A DNA stretch of 64,000 nucleotides. Origin: Rhodoblastus acidophilus. GTDB lineage: Bacteria; Pseudomonadota; Alphaproteobacteria; Rhizobiales; Beijerinckiaceae. Both the position numbers and the translations under genes were made by a program. Below the pieces are notes generated by a model that saw only the letters and a list, made by a program, of their open reading frames with translations, did no database searches and was not told the DNA's origin. Positions 6,728-15,171 of this stretch are shown here, piece by piece; the stretch's first letter is position 1, and every line of letters starts with the position of its first letter. Where the stretch lies: positions 1 through 64,000 of the forward strand of contig NZ_JAOQNX010000015.1 of assembly GCF_025961575.1 (NCBI RefSeq), in the 5' to 3' direction.

Positions 6728-8484
6728 CTCTGCCTCGTCATGGTCTTCCTGACGCTGGCGATCACCGCGTCACCCTGGGTCAAAAGCTGTTCCGCCCGCG
6801 TCAGATCGGCGTCGACCGCAGTGGCGTCGCCGGGAGGCGCTTCCTTGAATCCCTTGGCCGGCGGGCGATAGATGCGCCCGGACACATAGGCCGCCGCGTC
6901 GTGGAGCGGCTGGTCGCCGGGCGGCAGTTTGGCGCGATCAACCCCGTCGAGGAGCCGCGCGCTGGTCGCCGGATCGGCGTCGCCGACAGCGGCGAGCGCG
7001 CCATAGACGATCGCGCGCTGACGCTCCTGCGAGTCCTCCGGACTCAGGTCGCGGGCGCGGCGCGCCGCCATCCGCGCCAGATCGACATTGCCAACCACCG
7101 AAGCATTCTGCGCCACCGTCAGATAGATGTTGCGCTTGGTTTCTGGCGTGAGGCTTTCGATGAACGCGTCGAGCTGGCTCCATTCCGACAGTTTGATCGA
7201 CACGGCGACGCGGGCGACGCCGAGCATGAACTGCCGCAGGAAATTCTCGGCATAGGGCGAGGCGCGGAACCGCGCCCAATATTGCCGTCCCAACGCGGCG
7301 AATTTTTCATATTGCCGCTCCTCCGCGAGCAGGCCCACTTCGCGGCGCAGCGCCGCCTCCTCCACCAGCCCGCCCGGCGCCAGCAGCCGCGCAATGTCGA
7401 GCTTGGCGATCGCGCCATCGCGGTCGCGCGGCGTCATCAGGACGGATTGCACGAAGGCCACGGATGAGCCCAGGGAGGGATCGAGCGCCAGCGGATCGAG
7501 CGTGAGCATCACGTCGCGGTCCGGCCCCTCGACATTTTCGAGATAGGCCACCGCCGCCTTGACGACCGGCGCGTCCGAGGCGGGGAGTTTTTGCGAGGCC
7601 AGCGCCTTGCGGCCTGCGGTCGGATTGCCGCCGCTGAGAAGATAGACGATCAGCGCGCGCGCATTGTCTTTCTTCTCCCAGGTTTCCGCGGGCGCCTCGA
7701 AGATGACGCGGCCGAGCCGGCGCAAATGCTTGGGCATTTCCTTGAAAGCTTCGCCGTCGCCGGCGGAGACTTTTTCCTGCAGGTCCTGCAGGCGCCGCAC
7801 CATGAGTTCGATTTCGCTGGGCGGCGATATCGGCAGCGGCTCGATCACCACCTTCTGCTTGCCGCCGCCGCCGCCGCCATGCCCGCCGCCTTCCGGGGCT
7901 TTCCCATGCCCGCCCGCGGCGGCTTCGCCGTCCTTCGCTTCCTTCTCGGCGGGTTTGTTGGCCTCGCCATGGGCTTCGCCCTCCTTCGGCGCGGCGCCCG
8001 CCTCGGAATGTTCGCCTTCGGGCTTGGGAGCGGCGCCCTTGTCGGCGCCGCCGCCCTCCGGCGCCGCCGGCTGGGTCCCGTCCGGCTGCGCTCCATTCGC
8101 ATTGGTCCCCGCGACCTGCGTTCCGCCCTGGGGCGGCGCCTGCATCATCCTCCAGAGAAAATAGCCGCCGCCCCCGCCGCCGAGCAGCAGCAGCGCCGCC
8201 GCCGCGGGAACAAGGATGCGGGCCTTGCCCTTCAGCCGCGGAATGAATCGCTTGAGCCCTTTGCGCGGCGCCTCGATGCTCTCCTCGCCCTCCGGCTTCG
8301 CACCCTCGGCCTCCGCCGCCTTCTTCTTCGAAAATTTGGGCAGGGAGAATTTCGGCAGAGAGATTTTCGGCGCGGAGATTTTCGGCAACGCGATCTTGGG
8401 CAACGCGATTTTCGGCAGCGCGACCTTGGGCAGCGAAATCTTCGGCAGCGAAATCTTGGGCAGGGAGAACTTCGGCAGCTTCAT
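6724..8484 (-). CDS. motC: MotC periplasmic motility protein with an unusual repeat N-terminus
   Basis: A 586-residue MotC. In Sinorhizobium MotC is periplasmic, binds MotB and is needed for rotation. Residues 3-52 are ten consecutive five-residue repeats of the type LPKIS. A basic segment follows, then a membrane segment near 90-112, a Gly/Ala/Glu-rich linker to about 215, and the globular MotC domain (from VVIEPLPISPPSEIELM to the end). The repeats would sit in the cytoplasm. The ATG overlaps the motB stop (ATGA) and the 3' end overlaps fliK, so translation is coupled. The upstream in-frame extension is rejected because it lies inside motB. Confidence 0.88.
   Translation of the reverse strand: MKLPKFSLPKISLPKISLPKVALPKIALPKIALPKISAPKISLPKFSLPKFSKKKAAEAEGAKPEGEESIEAPRKGLKRFIPRLKGKARILVPAAAALLLLGGGGGGYFLWRMMQAPPQGGTQVAGTNANGAQPDGTQPAAPEGGGADKGAAPKPEGEHSEAGAAPKEGEAHGEANKPAEKEAKDGEAAAGGHGKAPEGGGHGGGGGGKQKVVIEPLPISPPSEIELMVRRLQDLQEKVSAGDGEAFKEMPKHLRRLGRVIFEAPAETWEKKDNARALIVYLLSGGNPTAGRKALASQKLPASDAPVVKAAVAYLENVEGPDRDVMLTLDPLALDPSLGSSVAFVQSVLMTPRDRDGAIAKLDIARLLAPGGLVEEAALRREVGLLAEERQYEKFAALGRQYWARFRASPYAENFLRQFMLGVARVAVSIKLSEWSQLDAFIESLTPETKRNIYLTVAQNASVVGNVDLARMAARRARDLSPEDSQERQRAIVYGALAAVGDADPATSARLLDGVDRAKLPPGDQPLHDAAAYVSGRIYRPPAKGFKEAPPGDATAVDADLTRAEQLLTQGDAVIASVRKTMTRQR
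8329..8478 (-). repeat. Tandem 15-bp coding repeat in motC
   Basis: Ten tandem 15-bp units encode LPKFS, LPKIS, LPKVA, LPKIA and APKIS variants without interruption. Units differ at single bases, so it is a diverged in-frame minisatellite rather than a recent expansion. Confidence 0.9.
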
Positions 8485-9656
8485 GACGACGCCTTGCGCA
8501 GCAGGATTTCGATGCGGCGGTTCTCCGGCGCCTCGGGCTTGGCGGCGTTCACCGGCTTGCGGTCGGCATAGGCTTCGATCCGCTCCAGGCGCCCGGCGTC
8601 GAGACCGCCGCGAATTAGCATGAATTGGGCCATTTGCGCGCGGGACGCCGAGAGCCGCCAATTGTCCGACGCGCCCGTGCGGAACGGCCGCGAATCCGTG
8701 AACCCGCGCAGGACGACGCCGCCGGGCCGGTTCTTGAGCATGCGCGCGATGCGCTCCATGAGATGAACCATTTTCGGATTGGGCTGCGACGAGCCGAGTT
8801 CGAACATGCCGAACTTGTCATTGTCGGTCAGGCTGATCAGCAGGCCCTCGCGCGTCGCCTTGACCTCGAACCGCGGCTGGTTGTCGCCGATCTCGTCCTT
8901 GGCGGCGACGGCGAGCTGCTTTTGCAGCGCCTCGGCGTCGGCTTTTTCCGCCGCCTCCTGCGCGGCCTCCGCGGCGGCGGCCTGCTGCGCCGGCGTCTGC
9001 GCGGGCGTCTGCGCCGTCTTCTGGCCGGGTTTGGCGCTCTCCGCCTTGACAGGAGACTCCGATTTCCCGCCGGAGGGGGCGGGCGGCGCCGGCGGCGTCT
9101 CGTCCTCGGGCTCCTCGGCGTCGTCGGCGGCGCCCTCGGCGGCGCGGAACGGATCGCGATAGGCGTCGGCCGATCCGGCTTCCGCAGCCGAGCCCGCCTT
9201 GTTCTTTCTTTCCATGGGCGCCTTGCCGGCGATCTGCTCGAGCGCGGCATAGGGGTTCTGGAACAAAGTGTCCTCGTTCATCAGCGCCTTGGCGTTGATG
9301 TCCTTGAGCGGCTCCTTGCCCTTCTGCTCCATCTTGCCCTGCTGCTGCCCCTGGGGCGGCGCCATGTCGGGCTCGCCCTCGTTCACGGGCGGCTTGTCGT
9401 CGGTCGGCTTTTCGTCGCGGATGCCGCGCTTGTTCTTGGCGAAATCCTCCATCTTCACCGGATTGAAATAGCGGGCGATGATGGTCTGGCTGTCCTTGTT
9501 GGTCGAGTTGAGAATCCACAACACCAGGAAGAACGCCATCATCGCCGTCACGAAGTCGGCATAGGCGATCTTCCAGGCGCCGCCGTGATGGCCGTCCTCA
9601 TGCGCGCCGTGGCGGCGAACAATGATGATTTCCTGTTGTTCCGCGTCTTCACTCAC
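8481..9656 (-). CDS. motB: Flagellar motor stator protein MotB
   Basis: A 391-residue protein with one N-terminal membrane helix carrying the proton-binding aspartate (D34 in AYADFVTAMMAFF). A long Pro/Ala/Glu-rich periplasmic linker follows (about 70-250), then an OmpA/MotB peptidoglycan-binding domain (LRGFTDSRPF...NWRLSASRAQ). It forms the ion-driven stator with MotA, which is encoded at 32.2 kb rather than next to it, as in rhizobia. It starts with GTG and overlaps the fliH-like stop by 8 bp. The linker is longer than in enteric MotB, as is usual where MotC binds. Confidence 0.95.
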   Translation of the reverse strand: MSEDAEQQEIIIVRRHGAHEDGHHGGAWKIAYADFVTAMMAFFLVLWILNSTNKDSQTIIARYFNPVKMEDFAKNKRGIRDEKPTDDKPPVNEGEPDMAPPQGQQQGKMEQKGKEPLKDINAKALMNEDTLFQNPYAALEQIAGKAPMERKNKAGSAAEAGSADAYRDPFRAAEGAADDAEEPEDETPPAPPAPSGGKSESPVKAESAKPGQKTAQTPAQTPAQQAAAAEAAQEAAEKADAEALQKQLAVAAKDEIGDNQPRFEVKATREGLLISLTDNDKFGMFELGSSQPNPKMVHLMERIARMLKNRPGGVVLRGFTDSRPFRTGASDNWRLSASRAQMAQFMLIRGGLDAGRLERIEAYADRKPVNAAKPEAPENRRIEILLRKASS

Positions 9657-10470
9657 CCGGCGCGCTCCCGGCGATTTGAGTCACGTCCTGGCTGGCGTCC
9701 GGACTCACGTCCTGGCTCTTGGCGCGGCTCCGGCGCCGGGCCGGCGGCTTTTCCGCGGGCGCGTCGGGATCGGCGGGCAGCGCGCCCAAAGCCTGCATCC
9801 AGGCGCCGAGCTGCGTTTCGATCACCGTGTCGTCGACGCGCACGCGCACGTCGAGCCCGTCGCTCACCGAATAGACGATCGACGCCGGCTGGTCCGCGAA
9901 TTTCTCCTTGAGCGCCTCGAGCAGGTCCTGCGGACCGCTGATTTCGAACAGCGAGCGCCGGCGCGACGAGAACAGAACCTCGATGTTCTGCACGAGCGAA
10001 TCGGTGACCCGCGCGATCACCGCCTGGGTCAGGAACGGCCGCAGAATGTTGGCGACGGCTTGCGCGCACCGGGCCTCGAAATCGGCGATGGCCGCGCGAT
10101 GCGCCTCCGCCAGGCGCTGGCCCTCCTCCAATTGCCATTTCGCCCGCTCGCGCGCGAATTCCAGCGCGCGGCCGCTCTCGAGCCGCGCGCGCTCCTCCGC
10201 CCATTCGCGCCGGGCCGCCTCGCGCCCCTCCTCGAAGGCCTTGAGCATGCTCTGTTCGAGTTTAGGCGAGGCGGCGACGCCGGGGCGCGGCTCGTCCGGC
10301 GGCGCGACCTCAGGCGCCGGCTCCTTCCGGCGCAACAGCGGCGACACCCGCGCCGCCTGTTCGTCCGCCGTGCGCTTGCGCGGCGGCGGCCAGGGCAGAG
10401 ACGGCGCGGTCTCGGCTACGGAGGGCGACTGCTGTCGCGCGAGATATTCGGCGAACGGAACCGGCTTCAT
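9649..10470 (-). CDS. fliH: FliH-like flagellar export protein
   Basis: A 273-residue protein with a Pro-rich N-terminus (KPVPFAEYLA...PWPPP), a long coiled coil of alternating Glu/Arg/Ala (about 80-140) and a helical C-terminal part (CAQAVANILRPFLTQAVIARV). This is the build of FliH, the stator-like regulator of the FliI ATPase. The position between fliF and motB agrees with divergent FliH proteins of rhizobia. A Ser/Asp-rich tail follows. The ATG at 10470 overlaps the fliF stop (ATGA). Sequence similarity to enteric FliH is low, so the name rests on layout and position. Confidence 0.65.
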   Translation of the reverse strand: MKPVPFAEYLARQQSPSVAETAPSLPWPPPRKRTADEQAARVSPLLRRKEPAPEVAPPDEPRPGVAASPKLEQSMLKAFEEGREAARREWAEERARLESGRALEFARERAKWQLEEGQRLAEAHRAAIADFEARCAQAVANILRPFLTQAVIARVTDSLVQNIEVLFSSRRRSLFEISGPQDLLEALKEKFADQPASIVYSVSDGLDVRVRVDDTVIETQLGAWMQALGALPADPDAPAEKPPARRRSRAKSQDVSPDASQDVTQIAGSAPGE

Positions 10471-12110
10471 GCACGCTCTCCGTGACGGATCCACTGTTTG
10501 AGAATTGCGGCCGCCTGGGCCTCATCGAGTTCGATCATCTGTTCCAGCCGCTTCTGCGGACTGCGTCCGCGCTTCAGGTTCAGATCTTCGAGCAACGCCT
10601 GCTCCTCGGCGCTCTCGCCGATCAGATTGGGCTCGATCTTGCCGTCGGGACCGGCGAGTGCGGGGCCGCCCGCCAGCGCCAGCGCGCCCTCGCCGGCGAT
10701 CGGCTCGCGCAGCTCGATCAAGGCGCGCGTGGCCGGACGCAGGCCGACGAACACCACCAGCGCCGCGACGCCGAGCAGAGCGAGCGCCGTCATGATGCTG
10801 CCGAACTGGCGCAGCAGCACGTCGACGATCCCGAGCGGCGGCGAGGGCTCCAGCTCCTTGCCGCTGTCAACGAAATCCACCGCCGAGACTTTGATGACGT
10901 CGCCGCGCTCCTTGCGCAGGCCCGCCGCGGACGACACCAGCTGCTCGATCTCGGCCACCTGCTTGTCGATCGCCTCCGGCGTCGCCTTGTCGCCGAGCGT
11001 CGCGGCGACGCCCTGGCGGTTGATCAGGACGGCGACCGAAAGGTTTTCAATCGCATAGCCGTTGGAGACCGTGTTGGTGACCTTGGAGGAGAGCTCGAAA
11101 TTGGTCAGCTCCTCCTTCTTGTTGCTTTCCTCATTGGCCTGCTTGCCGTCGCCCGAGGAGGAATTCGGCTGCGGCACGTTGCGGCCCACCGAGGTCGGCG
11201 ACTGCGTGGAAGAATTCTGCGAATTCTGCGTTTCCTTGATGGTGCGCACCGAGCGCTCAACCCGCGAATCCGGATCATAGGTCGTCTGCGTCGTCTCCTT
11301 GCGATCCGTGTTCAGCCGCGCGGCGACGCTGATCTGGAAATTGCGCAGCGACAGATAGGGGGCCAGAGTCCGCCGGATGTTGTTCTGGATCTCAGCGGAG
11401 ACGCTTTTTTCCAGCGTGAGCATCTTGCCCGGGCCGGCGTCGGCGCCGTCGGAGCCCGAGGCCAGCAGCGTGCCGTCGACATTGAGCACGGTCACCTGGT
11501 CGACCGTCATGGCGGGAATGGCGGAGGCGACGAGATGGCGGACCGCCTGGGCGATCATCGCATTGTCCTGGCCCTCCGTGCGCAGCACGACGGAGGCCGA
11601 GGGCGGCTGTTTGGCGCGGCGGAACGAGCCTTCGTCGGGCATCACCAGATGCACGCGCGCCGCCTTCACGCCGCGCATGGTCTGGATGGTGCGCGCCAGC
11701 TCGCCCTCCAGCGCGCGCAGCCGCGTCACCTCCTGCATGAACGAGGTGAGGCCGAGCGAGCCGAGCTTGTCGAACAATTCGTAGCCGGTGCCGCCCGAGC
11801 GCGGCAGACCCTGCTCGGCGAGCAGCATGCGGGCGCGGGCGGTGTCGCCATAGGCCACATAGACGGTGGCGCCGTCGGCGGACACGTCGAAATTGACGCC
11901 GGACTCCTTGAGCGCGGCGCCGATGCGGGTGACGTCCTGCTTGTCGAGGCCGGCGTAGAGGATCTCGTTGGTGGGACGGCTGAGATAATAGGCGGCGACG
12001 CCGATGAGCCCGAACACGATCACGCCGATCGCCGCCAGCAGCGACAGGCGGCGCGGCCCGAGCGCAAGCAGGTTCGAAATTAATCGGTCGAATTGTTCGC
12101 GGGCGCTCAT
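10467..12110 (-). CDS. fliF: Flagellar MS-ring protein FliF
   Basis: A 547-residue FliF. It has a first membrane helix near 20-42 (LSLLAAIGVIVFGLIGVAAYYL), ring-building motifs (ILYAGLDKQD, ARVHLVMP), a Ser/Asn/Gln-rich periplasmic region (about 295-335), a second membrane helix near 435-458, and a C-terminal tail (RLEQMIELDEAQAAAILKQWIRHGE) that binds FliG. It forms the membrane platform for the export gate and rotor. It is the first gene of a six-gene unit, with the flagellar box ending 47 bp upstream. Confidence 0.97.
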   Translation of the reverse strand: MSAREQFDRLISNLLALGPRRLSLLAAIGVIVFGLIGVAAYYLSRPTNEILYAGLDKQDVTRIGAALKESGVNFDVSADGATVYVAYGDTARARMLLAEQGLPRSGGTGYELFDKLGSLGLTSFMQEVTRLRALEGELARTIQTMRGVKAARVHLVMPDEGSFRRAKQPPSASVVLRTEGQDNAMIAQAVRHLVASAIPAMTVDQVTVLNVDGTLLASGSDGADAGPGKMLTLEKSVSAEIQNNIRRTLAPYLSLRNFQISVAARLNTDRKETTQTTYDPDSRVERSVRTIKETQNSQNSSTQSPTSVGRNVPQPNSSSGDGKQANEESNKKEELTNFELSSKVTNTVSNGYAIENLSVAVLINRQGVAATLGDKATPEAIDKQVAEIEQLVSSAAGLRKERGDVIKVSAVDFVDSGKELEPSPPLGIVDVLLRQFGSIMTALALLGVAALVVFVGLRPATRALIELREPIAGEGALALAGGPALAGPDGKIEPNLIGESAEEQALLEDLNLKRGRSPQKRLEQMIELDEAQAAAILKQWIRHGERA

Positions 12111-12157
12111 ACCCTATTCCAATGAAAGGTCATTTTCGATCCGCATCATCGGCGGTT

Positions 12158-12172
12158 AAACTTGCGTGGAGG
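12158..12172 (-). promoter_or_regulatory. Flagellar box before fliF
   Basis: On the minus strand the sequence is CCTCCACGCAAGTTT, 47 bp before the fliF ATG. It keeps the CGCAAGTTT right half of the shared element and varies in the left half. Confidence 0.65.
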
Positions 12173-12207
12173 TTTTGCCTCATGTTCCGGGGCGGCCGCG
12201 CCGAGGT

Positions 12208-13830
12208 TCAGCGGCCGAACCCCCGGCCGATTTCGGCGCTGATCGTCGCAAACAGCGCCGTCCAATCGTCGCCGTCGGGGCAGCGGAACAGCCGCATGGT
12301 CGGGTACCAGGGCGAATCCGAGCGCGCATTCATCCAGCGCCATTCGGAAATGTGGCGCAAGGCGACCCAGACCGGACGGCCCAGCGCCCCCGCCAGATGG
12401 GCGATGGAGGTGTCGCAGGTGATGACGAGGTCGAGATTGGCCATCACCGCCGCGGTGTCGATGAACGCATCCGCGCCGGCGTCGAAGGCGTCGCCGAACA
12501 GCTGGACCCGCGTCGCCAGCGCCTGCGGCAATTCCTCCTGGCCCGGGTCTTTCTGCAGGCAGAAGAACTGCGCCGGCGCCGTCGCCAGGGGCGACAGTCT
12601 GCCGGCGGGAATCGACCGGCGCGGATCGACGCGGAAGTCGACATTGCCGCGCCAGCACAGGCCGATCTTCGGCCCGGCGCCGGCCATGCGCTCGCGCCAG
12701 AACGCCACCCGCTCGGGTTCGGCTTGCAGATAGGGGATTGGCGCGGGAATCGAGTCGCGCCGCGTCGCGCAGGCGCGCGGCAGGCTGCTGATGGCGAGCG
12801 TCGCGTCGAAATCCCCCGCGAGATCATGCTCGTCGCGCCAGGCGATCTCGACGCCGCTCGACGCCAGCAGCCGGCGCATTTTCGCCGGTCCCGCGAAGGT
12901 CACGGCGGCGCCGGCGCGGGCGAGCAGCACGATGTAGCGGAAGAACTGGATGGTGTCGCCGAGGCCATGGTCGTTGACGACCAGAATTTTCCGTCCGGCG
13001 AGGCTGCCGGGATCGGCGAGATCGAAATGGGCCGGCGAGCTTGCAACCGGGCGCCGGCCTCTGTCCCAGCGGTATTCATAGCCCTCCCACCCCTCGGCGA
13101 AGTCGCCGAGCAGCAGCTGCAGGCAGCCGCGATTGCTCTGGCCCTCCGCCGACTCAGGCTCCAGCGCCAGCGCCCGGTCGAAAGCCCGCATCGCCTCGTC
13201 GAACAGGCCGAGCTCCTTGTTGACGATGCCGAGCCCGCAATAGGCCAGCACGTAATCCGAGCGCAGCGCCACCGCGCGCAGATAGGCCTGGCGGGCTTCG
13301 CGATAACGCCCCAGGCGCATCAGCGCATTGCCGAGATTGAGATGGGCGTTGGCCATGGCGCCGTCCAAAGCGATGGCGCGCCCGTAGGCCTCGATCGCCT
13401 CCTCGAGCCGTCCCAGCGCGAAATAAGCGGCGCCGCGGTTGCAATGGGCGCCGGCGTGGGTCGGCCGCAGCGCGCAGGCCCGTTCGAGCCGCGCCAGCGC
13501 CTCCTCCACATGCTCATGCTCCAGCAGCAGGACGCCGCTGTTGAACCAGCCCAGCGCGTCGTCGGGCTTCAGCTCCAGAGCGCGATTGTAGAAGGCCAGC
13601 GCGCCCGCGGCGCGCCCCTTGCGCTGCAGAATGCAGCCGCCGGCGAACAGGGCCTCGGGAAAGTCGGGCCGCAGCCTGAGCGCCTGGTCGAGCAGGTCGA
13701 TGGCGGCGTCGAGGCGGCCCGCCGCCTGTTCGGCCATGCCGAGGCGATAGAGATGGTCCGGCGCGCCGATGGCTGCGCCGCGCGGAGAGGAGGGCGACGT
13801 CGCGCGCCGCGATTGGATTTTCGAACGCAT
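12208..13830 (-). CDS. TPR protein with glycosyltransferase-like C-terminus
   Basis: A 540-residue protein. Residues about 25-260 are six or more tetratricopeptide repeats (for example GRLEEAIEAYGRAIALD and GRYREARQAYLRAVAL). The C-terminal half has the GT-B heptosyltransferase-like landmarks seen in TPR/glycosyltransferase proteins: NDHGLGDTIQFFRYI, then CDTSIAHLAGALGRPVWVAL. It stands directly downstream of the flagellin gene but behind a terminator, and it has its own flagellar box. A role in modifying flagellin is inferred from that. No clear ribosome binding site precedes the ATG, so the start is less certain. Confidence 0.75.
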   Translation of the reverse strand: MRSKIQSRRATSPSSPRGAAIGAPDHLYRLGMAEQAAGRLDAAIDLLDQALRLRPDFPEALFAGGCILQRKGRAAGALAFYNRALELKPDDALGWFNSGVLLLEHEHVEEALARLERACALRPTHAGAHCNRGAAYFALGRLEEAIEAYGRAIALDGAMANAHLNLGNALMRLGRYREARQAYLRAVALRSDYVLAYCGLGIVNKELGLFDEAMRAFDRALALEPESAEGQSNRGCLQLLLGDFAEGWEGYEYRWDRGRRPVASSPAHFDLADPGSLAGRKILVVNDHGLGDTIQFFRYIVLLARAGAAVTFAGPAKMRRLLASSGVEIAWRDEHDLAGDFDATLAISSLPRACATRRDSIPAPIPYLQAEPERVAFWRERMAGAGPKIGLCWRGNVDFRVDPRRSIPAGRLSPLATAPAQFFCLQKDPGQEELPQALATRVQLFGDAFDAGADAFIDTAAVMANLDLVITCDTSIAHLAGALGRPVWVALRHISEWRWMNARSDSPWYPTMRLFRCPDGDDWTALFATISAEIGRGFGR

Positions 13831-13850
13831 GCGACGAAAACAACCACGAC

Positions 13851-13865
13851 AAGCTGGCGCGAGGC
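13851..13865 (-). promoter_or_regulatory. Flagellar box before the TPR/glycosyltransferase gene
   Basis: The minus-strand sequence GCCTCGCGCCAGCTT matches the consensus at every position. It ends only 20 bp before the annotated ATG, closer than the 36-48 bp of the other units, so either the leader is short or the start codon lies further in. Confidence 0.65.
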
Positions 13866-13880
13866 TGAGTCGCTTGCCAA

Positions 13881-13912
13881 AAAGAAAGGCCGCGCTCTCG
13901 CGAGCGCGGCCC
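13881..13912 (-). terminator. Flagellin gene terminator
   Basis: The arms GGCCGCGCT and AGCGCGGCC form a perfect stem. On the minus strand TTTCTTTTT follows. It lies about 25 bp past the flagellin stop codon and separates flagellin from the TPR/glycosyltransferase gene. Confidence 0.9.
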
Positions 13913-13937
13913 TGATGTTGGAAGCAAAGGGTCCCGA

Positions 13938-14861
13938 TTACTGGAACAGCTTCAGGATCATCTGGCTCGACTGGTTGGCGATCGACAGCGACTGCACGCC
14001 GAGCTGCTGCTGCGTCTGGAGCGCCTGGAGGCGGGTCGAAACCTGGTTCATGTCGGCCTGCACGAGCGAGGCGACGCCGTTCGACAGGTTGGTCTGCATG
14101 GTCGAGATGAACTGCTGCTGCATCTCGATCGTCTGGGTGTAGGAGCCCAGCGTCGCCGAGGCCGATTCCATCTTGGAAATCACGGCGTTGACTTCGTCGA
14201 GCTTCTCGCTGAGCGTGCCCTTGGTCCGGGTCGAACCGGAATAGGTGTCCTGGGTGTCGCTGGTGCTGACGGTGATGCTCAACAGACCCGCGGTCACCGA
14301 AGCGCCGCCGGATTGGGTGGTGTTGAGGACGCCCGCGGTGCCGGCGGCGCTGTCGGTCATCTGCAGCGTGCCCATCGTGGTGGCGTCGATGGCGATGCCG
14401 GTCACGCCATTGCTGTTGGTATAGGCGTTGGCGATATTGGCGGTGGTGGTGGTGCCGTCGAGCCAGTTCTGGCCGTTGAAGGTCGCGCCGCCGAAGATGG
14501 TCTTCAGCGAGGCCACCTGGTTGGCGACGTCGGTGCCGATCTGGGTCAGGTCAGCGCCGGAGGTCTGGGCCTCGGCAAGGTCGTTCTTGATCTTGTTGAC
14601 GACCGACATGGCCTGGGTCATGGCCGTGGTGAAGGTCGAAACCATCTGGCCGGCGACCTTCAGCGAGGCGCCGACCGCCTCGAGCGCGCCATTGTCGGAA
14701 TCCATGGTCTTGGCGATCGACCAGTAGGACGAATTGTCGGACGCATTCTGGATCGCCAAGCCGGTCGAGAGCTGGCTCTGCGTCGTCGACAGATTCTTCT
14801 GAGTCGAAGCCAGGTTTTGCAGGGCGGTCATCGCCGAGGCGTTGGTGAGCAAATACGACAT
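13938..14861 (-). CDS. fliC: Flagellin
   Basis: A 307-residue flagellin with the conserved N-terminal D0/D1 helices (MSYLLTNASAMTALQNLAS, LSTGLAIQNASDNSSYWSIA) and C-terminal D0 helix (LQALQTQQQLGVQSLSIANQ). The middle (about 140-215) is short and Ser/Thr/Gly-rich, with many possible O-glycosylation sites. It polymerises into the filament after export. It is the only flagellin gene in the window. AGGA lies ten bases before the ATG, a terminator follows, and the shared flagellar box is absent, in line with late-class control. Confidence 0.96.
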   Translation of the reverse strand: MSYLLTNASAMTALQNLASTQKNLSTTQSQLSTGLAIQNASDNSSYWSIAKTMDSDNGALEAVGASLKVAGQMVSTFTTAMTQAMSVVNKIKNDLAEAQTSGADLTQIGTDVANQVASLKTIFGGATFNGQNWLDGTTTTANIANAYTNSNGVTGIAIDATTMGTLQMTDSAAGTAGVLNTTQSGGASVTAGLLSITVSTSDTQDTYSGSTRTKGTLSEKLDEVNAVISKMESASATLGSYTQTIEMQQQFISTMQTNLSNGVASLVQADMNQVSTRLQALQTQQQLGVQSLSIANQSSQMILKLFQ

Positions 14862-15171
14862 TGTGGATTGTTCCTGTACGTTGGTTGAAATTTGCTAGGA
14901 ACATCCCGGGCTGACCGGAACAACAGAGGCGGCCTCATGCCTTCGAGCCTCACATGGGCTCAACTCGTTGTGCATGAGTTGCAACCTAACCGGGAAAAAT
15001 TGCCAAGGCGTTAATGCAGGGAAGGTTTCGCAACTTCCGGCCAAACGCCTGGAAAACCCGCGGTTTTTTGCCGCATGCGCCGTCAGGGCCCGCCGAGCGG
15101 CCCAAAATCGTTAACTCTGCCCGCGCCGTGACCGACGCAGGAGCAGGCGGCGCCTTCCCAAAAGTTGCGCT
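14862..15171. promoter_or_regulatory. Flagellin leader and promoter region
   Basis: This 310-bp gap between fliP and flagellin must hold the flagellin promoter and leader. I see the AGGA ribosome binding site and an inverted repeat CAACTC-N9-GAGTTG at 14961-14981. A copy of the 15-bp flagellar box is not recognisable. No defined sigma-factor promoter can be asserted. Confidence 0.5.

Noticed and set aside
8329-8478. Possible CRISPR array because of regular short repeats
   Set aside because: The 15-bp units are contiguous without spacers and translate into a clean LPKIS repeat in the MotC frame.
12166-14142. A 658-codon plus-strand frame across the TPR gene and flagellin
   Set aside because: It spans two real genes and a terminator on the other strand and has no coherent domains.
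14941-15060. Possible sigma-54 promoter for flagellin (TGGC followed by GC-like bases)
   Set aside because: The TGGCA on the minus strand is not followed by a TTGC at the required distance.
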